From positions 1 through 33,413 of the forward strand of contig JADFMB010000007.1 of the NCBI GenBank assembly GCA_022564115.1: a stretch of DNA of 33,413 nt, read 5' to 3'. Made by a program: the position numbers and the translations under genes. This stretch comes from Pseudomonadota bacterium. GTDB lineage: Bacteria; Pseudomonadota; Alphaproteobacteria; Rhodospirillales; Casp-alpha2. Below the pieces are notes generated by a model. It ran no database searches. It was not told the origin of the DNA and was given only the letters and a program-made list of their open reading frames with translations. Of the stretch, positions 24,383 to 32,006 are shown one piece after another (position 1 is the stretch's first letter; every line of letters begins with the position of its first letter).

Positions 24383-25113
24383 TTTCCGTCATCATCCCGA
24401 CCCTGAACGAGGCCCGAAACCTGCCGGGGCTGTTGAAGGCGCTCCGGGGAGAGACGGTCGCCCACGAAGTCCTCGTCGTCGATGCCTACAGCCTCGACGG
24501 CACCGCCGCCCAGGCCCGGGACCTGGGCGTCCGGGTGGTGATGTCGAATCCCGGCCGCGGCCGGCAAATCGACGAAGGCGCCCGCCACGCCCGGGGCGGC
24601 ATCCTGCTTTTCCTGCACGCCGATTCGGTGTTTCCCCAAGGCGGCTTCGCCGCCGTCGATCATGCGCTTGCCGCCAACCCAAACGCGCCCGGTGGAAATT
24701 TCCGGTTGCTGTTCGACGGCGATGACGGGTTCAGCCGCTGGCTCGAGGGCTTTTACGCCTGGATCCGGGCGCGCGGGGTCTATTACGGGGATTCCGGCAT
24801 CTTCGTGCGGCGCGATGTTTATGACCGCCTCGGCGGCATCCGCCCGCTGGCGCTGATGGAGGATTACGATTTCGTCCGCCGCCTGGAGAGGGCCGGGGAA
24901 ACCCTGTGCATCGGCGATCCGCCGCTGATCACCTCGTCGCGGCGTTTCCGGGGCCGCCGGCCGGTGAGGATCATCATCGGCTGGCTCTGGATCCACGCCC
25001 TTTTCCTGCTCGGCGTGCCGCCGGACCGCCTGGCCCGGCTTTACGATTCCGAGCGCCGCCGGGGCGCCGCCCCTCAAGACCGGGAATCGTTGAGGCCCCA
25101 GTCGTATTCGTAA
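24379..25113 (+). CDS. Family 2 glycosyltransferase, TIGR04283-like
   Basis: The 244-residue protein opens with the GT-A signature MISVIIPTLNEARNL, then VVDAYSLDGT, and has FLHADS in place of a canonical DxD. Further on are YYGDSGIFVRRDVYDRLGG and LMEDYDFVRRL, with a short hydrophobic stretch near the C-terminus (IIIGWLWIHALFLLGV). This arrangement matches the TIGR04283 group of glycosyltransferases, often found with radical-SAM or selenodomain genes; none of those is seen here. It is coupled to the diiron gene by an ATGA overlap. It overlaps the opposing DUF547 gene by 40 bp. Donor and acceptor are unknown. Confidence 0.85.
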   Translation: MISVIIPTLNEARNLPGLLKALRGETVAHEVLVVDAYSLDGTAAQARDLGVRVVMSNPGRGRQIDEGARHARGGILLFLHADSVFPQGGFAAVDHALAANPNAPGGNFRLLFDGDDGFSRWLEGFYAWIRARGVYYGDSGIFVRRDVYDRLGGIRPLALMEDYDFVRRLERAGETLCIGDPPLITSSRRFRGRRPVRIIIGWLWIHALFLLGVPPDRLARLYDSERRRGAAPQDRESLRPQSYS

Positions 25114-25964
25114 TCGTCGATGGACGTCCGGCCCTCGAGGGCGCGGGCCAGCGGCGGTTCCGCCAGGTGCCGGAGATGGGCGAGGACGCCTTCCTCCGAG
25201 CCGCCGAAGTCATCGACGAACCAGGCATAGATCTTGGACACGATCAGCCGCCCGTCCTCGACGCGGGCGCCGCGCGGGCTGTTGACGTAGTTTTGCGCCG
25301 CGTGATCGAGAAGCGCCTCGGTGTTGGCGCCGGTAAAGGCCAGCGGCTGCAGGTTCGGGCAACCGACCGCCGCGCAGTTGACGGCATAATGGATGCGCGG
25401 GTCGCGCCAGATGGGCCTGAGGATGCGGTGCTCGATGTCATTGAGGCTCAACGGCTCCCCCCCGACATCCAGCAGCTTGCGGTCCCAGGGGCCGCTGAAA
25501 ACGCCGCCGAGCGGGTTCGACGAGATGTCGATGTCCTTGATGCTGTTGACCGGATAGAGCTCCAGCACCAGCCGCAGGGTGAGCGCGTTGTAGAGGTTGA
25601 TCCAGTAAGCCCGCTGTTCGGCGCGGTTGAAGCGTTCGATGGGGGTCAGGCGCAGCGCCACCAGGTACTGATAAAGCGCCTGGCGGTCGTCGCCGGTGAC
25701 GCGGCCGTAGGCGACCCGGTTGACGCCGTGCGGGCCGGGTTTCAGGTATTTTTTCAAAAATTGGTCCCAGGGGCCATGGTCGATGACCGCCGTCGAAGCC
25801 GCCTCAAAGGCCTGCCACCGGGGCCACGGGTCGGCCTTCGGCGCCAACGCCGCCTCCAGGAACATGAACCCGCCGAGCGCGGCGCCCAGGAAAAGGACCA
25901 GGGCGCTTCTTCGGCCCGCCCGACTGGCCCGGTTAGTCCTCGTGGCTCGGTTTTCCTTGTCCAT
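25074..25964 (-). CDS. DUF547 domain protein with N-terminal signal or anchor
   Basis: The 296-residue protein has a basic N-terminus and one hydrophobic segment (about 22-40), so it is probably exported or membrane-anchored. The DUF547 domain follows, with AYWINLYNALTLRLVLELYPV, HYAVNCAAVGCPNLQ and KIYAWFVDDFGG blocks typical of the family. DUF547 resembles a papain-like thiol fold and includes a conserved Cys and His, but I know of no established activity. I prefer ATG 25964. ATG 26036 overlaps the stop of the Lrp gene in an ATGA and would add 24 residues that look non-coding. The 3' end overlaps the glycosyltransferase tail to tail. Confidence 0.85.
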   Translation of the reverse strand: MDKENRATRTNRASRAGRRSALVLFLGAALGGFMFLEAALAPKADPWPRWQAFEAASTAVIDHGPWDQFLKKYLKPGPHGVNRVAYGRVTGDDRQALYQYLVALRLTPIERFNRAEQRAYWINLYNALTLRLVLELYPVNSIKDIDISSNPLGGVFSGPWDRKLLDVGGEPLSLNDIEHRILRPIWRDPRIHYAVNCAAVGCPNLQPLAFTGANTEALLDHAAQNYVNSPRGARVEDGRLIVSKIYAWFVDDFGGSEEGVLAHLRHLAEPPLARALEGRTSIDDYEYDWGLNDSRS

Positions 25965-26032
25965 GGACCGGGTATGGAAGGTCTTTCGGGGGCCTGTAAA
26001 TAAAAAGCCTTTCACGATTTCGTGGGTTGGGT

Positions 26033-26521
26033 TCATTTTGACTTGCCGGGCGGTGAAATGGGCAGCGCCGTCCGGTAGGTGACCTGCTTCAGGGCGAACG
26101 ACGACTTGATGGAGGCGACGCCGGGGATACGGGTCAGGTGCTCGATCAGGAACCGCTCATAGGCGCTCAGGTCCGACGTCACCACGCGCAACAGGTAATC
26201 GAAGTCGCCGGTCATCAAATAACACTCCATGACCTCGGGCCGGGCGCGGATTTCCTTCTCGAATTTTTCCAACGCCTTCTCGATCTGTTTCTCCAGGGTG
26301 ACGCTGACGAAGACGCTGACCGGCAGGCCCACGGCCTCGGCGTCGACCAGGGTCGCGTAGCCGCGGATGACGCCCGTTTCCTCCAGGTTGCCGACCCGGC
26401 GCAGGCACGGGCTCGGCGACAGGCCGACCTTTTCCGCCAACTCGACGTTGCGCATGCGGGCGTCGTTCTGGAGATTCTCCAGGATTTTCCGATCTATCGC
26501 ATCGAGGGATTTATTTGGCAT
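26033..26521 (-). CDS. Lrp/AsnC family transcriptional regulator
   Basis: The 162-residue protein has an N-terminal helix-turn-helix ([18 protein letters not shown], then [16 protein letters not shown]) and a C-terminal ligand-binding RAM domain ([18 protein letters not shown]). Such proteins sense amino acids and usually control neighbouring genes. It is divergent from a 2-oxoacid dehydrogenase E1. In Pseudomonas putida an Lrp-type regulator, MdeR, controls mdeAB for methionine breakdown in this same arrangement. So it probably regulates the E1 gene and itself, through the inverted repeats in the 106-bp gap. Confidence 0.92.
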   Translation of the reverse strand: MPNKSLDAIDRKILENLQNDARMRNVELAEKVGLSPSPCLRRVGNLEETGVIRGYATLVDAEAVGLPVSVFVSVTLEKQIEKALEKFEKEIRARPEVMECYLMTGDFDYLLRVVTSDLSAYERFLIEHLTRIPGVASIKSSFALKQVTYRTALPISPPGKSK

Positions 26522-26627
26522 AAGTGTCTAAAAAATTAGTATATAATGACTATTCATTGCTAATTCATGCCACTTTTCGGCTTGTTTCGCAAGGACATGC
26601 GCCGCCTTGCGGGGCTAGAATCCCTCC
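26522..26627. promoter_or_regulatory. Divergent promoter and candidate Lrp operator
   Basis: AATTAG (26534-26539) and CTAATT (26560-26565) form inverted arms 20 bp apart, with AATGA/TCATT (26545-26549 and 26554-26558) inside. A TATAAT lies at 26542-26547 on the plus strand, and TTGGCA at 26515-26520 with a 16-bp spacer to TAGTAT is another option. The site is AT-rich and between the regulator and its likely target. Confidence 0.45.
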
Positions 26628-28997
26628 ATGCCGCCCTTGGATGAACAAACCCCAACCCGACAAACCCCGAACGCCGTTTCCACCGCGTTGCCGATCCTCC
26701 GCGAGCTGGAGAAAAAGGTGCTGTGGCTCAGCACCTGGATGATCCACCACGCCAATTACGTGCGTGAAAGCAAGGGCGGGCCCGGCGGGCTTAAGGTCGG
26801 CGGCCACCAGGCGTCGTCGGCCTCGGTGGCGGCGCTGATGACGGCGCTTTACTTCCACGAACTGCGGCCGCAAGACCGGGTCGCCGTCAAGCCACACGCC
26901 AGCCCGGTGTTCCACGCCATCCAGTACCTGTTCGGCAACCAGACGCGGCGCAACCTGGAAAATTTCCGCGCCTTCGGCGGCGCCCAGAGCTACCCGTCGC
27001 GGACCAAGGACACCGACGACGTCGATATCTCCACCGGCTCCGTCGGCCTCGGCCCGGCGATGACCGTGTTCGTGTCCCTGGCCCAGGACTACCTGCGCCG
27101 CCACACCGAAACCGTCCAGGCCCAGGACCCGGGCCGCATGATCGCCATCGTCGGCGACGCCGAAATGGACGAAGGCAACATGTACGAGGCGCTGCTCGAA
27201 GGCCGCAAGCACGATCTCAGGAACTGCTGGTGGATCATCGACTACAACCGCCAAAGCCTCGACGCCGTCGTCTCCGACCGCATGTTCCGCTGGATCGACC
27301 GCACCTTCCGCAACACCGGCTGGACCGTGGTGACGCTGAAATACGGCAAGCGGATGATGGAGGCCTTCAAGCGCCCCGGCGGCAAGGTGCTCAGGAAATG
27401 GATCAACGCCTGCCCCAATGACCTCTATTCGGCGCTGACCTTCCAGGGCGGCGCCCATTGGCGCCGGCAGTTGTGGAACGACATCGGCCATGAAGACGGG
27501 ATCGAGGACCTCCTGCGGTCCACCGACGACGACGCGTTGCAGGACCTGATGACCAACCTCGGCGGCCATTGCCTGGAAACCATCCTCGAGGCCTTCGCCT
27601 CCATAACCGATGACACGCCGGTGTGCTTCATCGCCTATACCATCAAGGGCCACGGCCTGCCGCTGGCCGGCCACAAGGACAACCACGCCGGTATCCTCAA
27701 CGCCGAACAGGTCGATGGCTTCCGCCGAAAGCTGGGAATCGCCGAAGGCGAGGAATGGGACCTCTTCGCCGGGCTGCAGGTTCCGCCCGCCGACATCGAG
27801 CGTTTCCTGGACCAGGCGCCGTTCAATGCCTTCAACGGCGGGCGCCGGAAGACGGCGGCGGCGATCGAGGTGCCGGCGAAGCTTTCATCTCCGGCGATCA
27901 GCGAAAAGGATGCGCCCCTCAGCACCCAGGAAGCCTTCGGGCGGATCCTGTTCGACCTCGCCGGCACCGACGATGCCCTGGGGGAGGCCCTGGCGGAGCG
28001 CATCGTCACCACGTCGCCGGACGTGACTCAATCGACGAACCTGGGCGGCTGGGTCAACCGCCGCGGCATCTTCGCCCGCGACAGGATTCGCGACACCTTC
28101 CGCGACCACCATGTGGCCTCGGTCCAGAAGTGGGCCGCCGACGAGCACGGCCAGCACATCGAGCTCGGCATCGCCGAAAACAACCTGTTCCTGATGCTCG
28201 GCGCGCTCGGATTGTCGCACGAGTTGTTCGGCGAGCGCCTGTTCCCCATCGGCACGGTGTACGACCCGTTCATCCAACGCGGCCTCGATGCGCTCAATTA
28301 CGCGTGCTATCAGGATTCGCGCTTCATGCTGGTGGCGACGCCGTCGGGGTTGTCGCTGGCGCCCGAAGGCGGCGCGCACCAGTCCATCACCACGCCGTTG
28401 ATCGGCATCGGCCAGCCGGGGCTGGCCTGTTTCGAGCCCGCCTTCGCCGACGAACTGGCCCTGATCATGCGCTGGGGGTTCGATTACATGCAGGCCGACG
28501 ACGGCGGCGCTGTCTCCCTGCGCCTGTCCACCCTGCCGCTGGTTCAGCCGAAGCGCAAAATCACCAAGGCCCTTCGCCGCGACATCCTGGCCGGCGCCTA
28601 TTGGCGGGCCAAGCCGGGGCCGAAATCAACCGGCGCCATCATCACTTGCGGCGCGCTGGCGGCCGAGGCCGAAGCCGCCCACGAAAAGCTTTCCGAATCG
28701 GTTGGCGGAATCGGCCTGATGGCGGTGACCTCGCCGGACCGGCTTTACGGGGACTGGCGGCAAAACGGCGGCAAGTCCCATCTGGCGAAGCTGTTGAGCG
28801 GGCTCAGGTCCAGCGCCCGGCTGGTGACCGTATTGGACGGCCACCCGGCGGCGCTGTCGTGGATCGGCGCGGTTGCCGGGCACCGGGTGCGGCCGCTCGG
28901 CGTCGACCGTTTCGGGCAGTGCGGGGACGTGCAAGACCTTTACCGCGCCTACGCCATCGACGCCGAAGCCATCGAGGCGGCCTTTTTGGATTCCTGA
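26628..28997 (+). CDS. Homodimeric 2-oxoacid dehydrogenase E1, AceE/MdeB-like
   Basis: The 789-residue thiamine-diphosphate enzyme belongs to the AceE group rather than the alpha/beta E1 type. GGHQASS is at 58-64, DISTGSVGLGP at 133-143, and the ThDP motif runs from GDAEMDEGN (176-184) to DYNRQSLD (205-212). It is shorter than E. coli AceE (about 887). No E2 or E3 gene is adjacent. The divergent Lrp gene recalls mdeR/mdeB of Pseudomonas putida, where MdeB is a 2-oxobutyrate dehydrogenase E1 working with methionine gamma-lyase. No gamma-lyase is seen here. Pyruvate or 2-oxobutyrate are both possible substrates. The ATG 26628 lacks a clear ribosome site. Confidence 0.85.
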   Translation: MPPLDEQTPTRQTPNAVSTALPILRELEKKVLWLSTWMIHHANYVRESKGGPGGLKVGGHQASSASVAALMTALYFHELRPQDRVAVKPHASPVFHAIQYLFGNQTRRNLENFRAFGGAQSYPSRTKDTDDVDISTGSVGLGPAMTVFVSLAQDYLRRHTETVQAQDPGRMIAIVGDAEMDEGNMYEALLEGRKHDLRNCWWIIDYNRQSLDAVVSDRMFRWIDRTFRNTGWTVVTLKYGKRMMEAFKRPGGKVLRKWINACPNDLYSALTFQGGAHWRRQLWNDIGHEDGIEDLLRSTDDDALQDLMTNLGGHCLETILEAFASITDDTPVCFIAYTIKGHGLPLAGHKDNHAGILNAEQVDGFRRKLGIAEGEEWDLFAGLQVPPADIERFLDQAPFNAFNGGRRKTAAAIEVPAKLSSPAISEKDAPLSTQEAFGRILFDLAGTDDALGEALAERIVTTSPDVTQSTNLGGWVNRRGIFARDRIRDTFRDHHVASVQKWAADEHGQHIELGIAENNLFLMLGALGLSHELFGERLFPIGTVYDPFIQRGLDALNYACYQDSRFMLVATPSGLSLAPEGGAHQSITTPLIGIGQPGLACFEPAFADELALIMRWGFDYMQADDGGAVSLRLSTLPLVQPKRKITKALRRDILAGAYWRAKPGPKSTGAIITCGALAAEAEAAHEKLSESVGGIGLMAVTSPDRLYGDWRQNGGKSHLAKLLSGLRSSARLVTVLDGHPAALSWIGAVAGHRVRPLGVDRFGQCGDVQDLYRAYAIDAEAIEAAFLDS

Positions 28998-29050
28998 GGG
29001 GGAATTCTGAAATCTAGGAAACGGCGGTGGCCCCGGCGGCGGAGAGGCGT

Positions 29051-29437
29051 TCAGACGTCGGCCTCGCGCCAGTCGCTGGAGCCCAGAAGCCCGGTCAGGT
29101 CCTTGAGCCGCGCCTGCCAGACCTCCAGGTCTTCCGGGTCGGCGTCCTCGTCGCCATCGGCGATCAGCTTTTCGTGCATGGCGACCTGGTTTTCGACGAC
29201 GCCGATCACTTCTTTCAGTTGCGCCTCGGTGATGGCGTTGATGGTCACCTTGCCGTCGAACAGCATGTCGGCCCGGGGCATGGGGTCCAGTTCCTCGAGC
29301 CGCTCATCCAACACCTTCCATTGTTCGTGCCATTCGTTGTAAACCGAACCCTGGGGCGCTTTTTTGCCGGCCAGCTTCTCATCCATGCTACCCATGACGG
29401 CCATGAATTCGTGCACGGTGAATACGAGTTTGTCCAA
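29051..29437 (-). CDS. Uncharacterised helical protein
   Basis: I do not recognise this family. The protein is 128 residues if it starts at TTG 29437, which has GGAG six bases upstream; TTG 29452 and the internal ATGs at 29404 and 29395 are alternatives. It is acidic, soluble and predicted mostly helical: LDKLVFTVHEFMAVMGSMDE, then WHEQWKVLDERLEELD, then EAQLKEVIGVVENQVAMHEKL. A coiled coil or a helical bundle is likely. The continuous helix before residue 17 argues against the internal ATGs. It is divergent from the C40 peptidase gene by about 130 bp. Confidence 0.6.
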   Translation of the reverse strand: MDKLVFTVHEFMAVMGSMDEKLAGKKAPQGSVYNEWHEQWKVLDERLEELDPMPRADMLFDGKVTINAITEAQLKEVIGVVENQVAMHEKLIADGDEDADPEDLEVWQARLKDLTGLLGSSDWREADV

Positions 29438-29566
29438 GGAACGCTCCGCCAAAAGAGTTTGGGCTCCGGGATATTCCCCAATCGGAGCCTGGGATGCGCT
29501 TTTTAAAGGATCATGCGCCGTGGCTCAACCTCGGATCGAAAAAGGGCCAGGGCCGAGGACAGCCCC

Positions 29567-30466
29567 ATGAGCCCCGCCGACCCCCCCGAACCCCTCCTGG
29601 ATCCCCGAACCCATCCCTACCGGGGCGACATCGCCGCCGACTTCCTGGAAGGCCGCGTCGAATCGGAATCCTTCGTCGCCGGCCGCGAACGCCGCCTGGG
29701 CACCGCCCAATCGGCGGTGATGACCAAGCCGATCACGGCGAATTCGATTTTGGGCGTATTGCAGGCAAGCGAACTTCTGTTCGGCGAGGCGTTCACCGTC
29801 TATGACGAATCCCACGGCTGGGCCTGGGGCCAATGCGGCCACGACGGCCAAGTCGGCTACGTGGCGGCGGCCGACCTTTACGGCAACCTGGCCCAACCGA
29901 CCCATTGGGTGACGGCGGCCCACTCCCTGGTGTTCCCGGACCCGAAGGGCGAATACCCGGCGATGATGTCGGTGTCGATGACGGCCCGGGTTGCGGTCGA
30001 CAAGGAAGAAGGCGAATACGTTCGCCTCGCGTCGGGCGGCTGGATGTTCGGGAATCACCTGGCGCCCCTGGGCGAGATCCGGTCCGATTTCATCGCCACG
30101 GCGCAGGTATTCACCCGCGTGCCCTACCTGTGGGGCGGGCGCGGCGGTCTCGGCATCGACTGTTCGGGGCTGGTGCAGGTGCCCCTGGCGGCGGCCGGCA
30201 TCGCGGTTCCCCGCGATTCCGACCAACAAGCGGACGCCGTCGGCGAGGACATCGAGGTGCCCGAAGACGTTTCCGATTTGCGGCCCGGCGATATTTTGTT
30301 CTTTCCCGGCCACGTCGGCTTCTATTTGGGCTCGGGCGCCTTCCTGCACGCATCGAGTTTCGGCATGATGGTCGCGACGCATACGCTGGCCGAAGTGCTG
30401 GAGCGCATCCATGAGCGCCACGGCACCGGCATCACAAGGGTCAGAAGGGTTAAGGTGGCGGGATGA
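29567..30466 (+). CDS. NlpC/P60 (C40) cysteine peptidase with N-terminal SH3 domains, cytoplasmic type
   Basis: The 299-residue protein has two bacterial SH3-like segments (about 45-105 and 115-165) followed by an NlpC/P60 domain. The triad is C199 (GIDCSGLVQ), H249 (GHVGFYLG) and H261 (FLHASSF). There is no signal peptide, so it is expected to work in the cytoplasm. Related enzymes cleave gamma-D-glutamyl-diamino acid bonds in recycled wall peptides. I start at ATG 29567 with GAGGA eight bases upstream, not at the longer ATG 29513. Its TGA overlaps the start of the next gene (ATGA). Confidence 0.87.
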   Translation: MSPADPPEPLLDPRTHPYRGDIAADFLEGRVESESFVAGRERRLGTAQSAVMTKPITANSILGVLQASELLFGEAFTVYDESHGWAWGQCGHDGQVGYVAAADLYGNLAQPTHWVTAAHSLVFPDPKGEYPAMMSVSMTARVAVDKEEGEYVRLASGGWMFGNHLAPLGEIRSDFIATAQVFTRVPYLWGGRGGLGIDCSGLVQVPLAAAGIAVPRDSDQQADAVGEDIEVPEDVSDLRPGDILFFPGHVGFYLGSGAFLHASSFGMMVATHTLAEVLERIHERHGTGITRVRRVKVAG

Positions 30467-30822
30467 GGAAACGGCGCACACCGTTCGATTTGATCAGAAG
30501 CGTTTTAGGGACCGGCGTCCTGGTCGTCGCCCTGTTATTCCAGATGCTGCCGTTCTTCCTGCTTCTGGTGGTGATGGCCTATGCCATGGGTGTCACCGGC
30601 GGCGCGATGCTGGTCATCGTCCCCGTCCTCTTGTTGGCGATGATTTTTGCCGCCTGCGGGCTGGCCGCGAAACGCACGCGGCGGCGTTATCCCGCCTGGC
30701 CGCCGCCGATGAGGAGGCGAGCCCGCAGAAGGCCCGTTCGGCCAGCCGCGGTGGCGCTGCTGAAGACCCGAGCCGAGCGTTACCAGGAACTGAGGGACGT
30801 CATGAGGGGCGTTTGGCGGTAG
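30463..30822 (+). CDS. Small two-helix membrane protein
   Basis: The 119-residue protein has no family that I recognise. Two hydrophobic helices (about 16-36 and 38-64) are flanked by strongly basic ends, MRKRR at the start and an arginine-rich KRTRRRY...RRRARRRPVR region after the helices. By the positive-inside rule both ends face the cytoplasm. It overlaps the C40 peptidase gene by ATGA, which supports its reality and joint expression. The C-terminal 20 residues could form a helix. Confidence 0.55.
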   Translation: MRKRRTPFDLIRSVLGTGVLVVALLFQMLPFFLLLVVMAYAMGVTGGAMLVIVPVLLLAMIFAACGLAAKRTRRRYPAWPPPMRRRARRRPVRPAAVALLKTRAERYQELRDVMRGVWR

Positions 30823-30880
30823 GGCGCCGCCGGCTTTACCTCGGCCGCCGACCATCCGTCTCATAAAATGTCTTGAAAAA

Positions 30881-30930
30881 TGGTACCCCCCGGGGGGACT
30901 CGAACTCACACTCCCTTGCGGGAACGGGAT
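30881..30930 (-). pseudogene. 3' half of a tRNA-Leu gene, remnant
   Basis: Read on the minus strand this 50-bp stretch runs from the end of the anticodon loop through the anticodon stem, variable arm, T arm and acceptor to CCA. It matches the intact tRNA-Leu at 32007-32093 at 44 of 50 aligned positions, with 5 mismatches and one gap. The 5' half is absent, and two pairs of the T stem are broken, so it cannot be a working tRNA. Match ends abruptly at the anticodon loop (30930/30931), the kind of point where tRNA-targeting integrases cross over. Confidence 0.85.
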
Positions 30931-31015
30931 CGTCCGCTCTCCGCCGCCGAACTCCCGACGAACCGGCTGGCCGACTGTCGTGCCGTGGATCGTAGTCACG
31001 CTCCCCCACGATGTA

Positions 31016-31044
31016 TTTACGATGTGCGCACAATAATGTATATT
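31016..31044 (+). promoter_or_regulatory. Promoter and operator palindrome of the toxin-antitoxin operon
   Basis: TTTACG (31016-31021), a 17-bp spacer and TATATT (31039-31044) precede the operon. The spacer contains the perfect palindrome TGTGCGCACA (31023-31032). Antitoxins of this class bind palindromes over their own promoter, so this is the likely autoregulatory site. A strong ribosome site, AAAGGAGG, is at 31057-31064. Confidence 0.65.
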
Positions 31045-31069
31045 GAATGTAGTGACAAAGGAGGATGAC

Positions 31070-31363
31070 ATGCCAAACACCCGTACGGCGGTTCGTGCGG
31101 CCCGGGACGTGAACATCAATCTGCGCGCCAGCCAGAAACAAAGGTCCCTGATCGACCGGGCGGCGGAGGCGCTCGGCAAGAACCGCTCGGACTTCATGCT
31201 TGAAGCCTCCTGCCGGGAAGCGGAGTCGGTTCTGCTCGACCGCCGGTATTTCGCGCTTGACGCCGAGACGTTCAAGGAATTCACGGCGATGCTGGATTCA
31301 CCGCCGGCGACCAACCCGAGGCTGCGCCGTCTGCTGGCCGAGAAGGCGCCCTGGGATCGATGA
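31070..31363 (+). CDS. DUF1778 (TacA-type) antitoxin
   Basis: The 97-residue protein has an N-terminal ribbon-helix-helix (DVNINLRASQKQRSLIDRAA, then LGKNRSDFMLEA) as in DUF1778 antitoxins, and a C-terminal region (FALDAETFKEFTAMLD...LRRLLAEKAPWD) that would wrap and neutralise the toxin. ATG 31070 is set by AAAGGAGG. It overlaps the toxin start (ATGA), the usual antitoxin-first layout. It probably represses its own promoter through TGTGCGCACA. Confidence 0.88.
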   Translation: MPNTRTAVRAARDVNINLRASQKQRSLIDRAAEALGKNRSDFMLEASCREAESVLLDRRYFALDAETFKEFTAMLDSPPATNPRLRRLLAEKAPWDR

Positions 31364-31881
31364 GCGGCGAACAGGACATAAGCGCACCGGAAAAGCTTGA
31401 ACCGAATCACGACTTCTCGTCGTTCGATTCGGGCACGCCGGTTCTGGACGACTGGCTGCGGCGGTGGGCCTTGCCCAATCAGGAGAGCGGCGCGTCGCGG
31501 ACTTACGTGATCCGCGCCGGAAGGCGTGTGGTCGGGTATTACGCTCTGGCGGCCGGGGCGGTCGCACGGGCCGAGGCGACGGGGCGGACCCGGCGAAACA
31601 TGCCGGACCCGGTGCCGGTCATGGTGATCGCCCGCCTCGCCATCGATCGGAGTTGCCAGGGACGCGGCCTCGGCCGGGCGTTGTTGCGCGATGCGGTCCT
31701 GCGCACGATGCAGGCGGCCGACATCGCCGGAATCAGGGCGGTGCTGGTACATGCCATTTCCGAAGACGCCAGGCGATTCTATGAGCGATGCGGGTTTCAG
31801 CCGTCGCCGGTCGATCCCATGACCCTGATGATCACGATGCGGGACGCGGGGCAGGCGCTGATAGGCGGGAACGATACATGA
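31360..31881 (+). CDS. GNAT acetyltransferase toxin, TacT-like
   Basis: The 173-residue protein has the GNAT acetyl-CoA loop QGRGLG at 100-105 (ARLAIDRSCQGRGLGRALL) and, near the end, RAVLVHAISEDARRFYERCGFQPSP with Y141 as the probable catalytic tyrosine. This matches TacT/AtaT-type toxins, which acetylate the amino group of charged tRNAs and block translation. The sequence is complete, with no frameshift. It is coupled to the antitoxin by ATGA. The tRNA species it targets cannot be told from sequence. Confidence 0.9.
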   Translation: MSGEQDISAPEKLEPNHDFSSFDSGTPVLDDWLRRWALPNQESGASRTYVIRAGRRVVGYYALAAGAVARAEATGRTRRNMPDPVPVMVIARLAIDRSCQGRGLGRALLRDAVLRTMQAADIAGIRAVLVHAISEDARRFYERCGFQPSPVDPMTLMITMRDAGQALIGGNDT

Positions 31882-32006
31882 TCGCGGGCGGTCCGGCGGA
31901 GCGCCCCTCGTCGGTTTGTCTGATGACTGCCCTGTATTTCATGGCCGTCGAATCCTTGACCATCCAAATCATGACGGATACGGCTTTCAGCCGCCGAGGC
32001 GAAGGG

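Larger units (their letters stand above)
30931..32006. mobile_element. Toxin-antitoxin islet between duplicated tRNA-Leu 3' ends
   Basis: The DNA between the tRNA-Leu remnant and the intact tRNA-Leu, both in the same orientation, holds only the TacA/TacT-type pair and its promoter. This is the layout left by site-specific insertion into the 3' half of a tRNA gene. No integrase, excisionase or transposase is seen, so it is a reduced or decayed element. The 125 bp between the toxin stop and the tRNA hold no gene; CGGCTTTCAGCCG at 31981-31993 is a short hairpin. Confidence 0.6.

Noticed and set aside
26013-26024. Terminator CACGATTTCGTG after the Lrp gene
   Set aside because: The stem is only five pairs with a two-base loop. 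A T-rich stretch follows on the minus strand, but the hairpin is too weak to list as a feature.
27623-29017. 464-codon open frame on the plus strand
   Set aside because: It is the same-strand shifted frame of the E1 gene, arginine- and proline-rich, without motifs.
30881-30930. A second functional tRNA-Leu
   Set aside because: The 5' half is missing and the T stem has two broken pairs.
30535-31752. 405-codon open frame on the minus strand
   Set aside because: It runs through the small membrane gene, the tRNA remnant and the toxin-antitoxin pair in reverse. Those features have better support.
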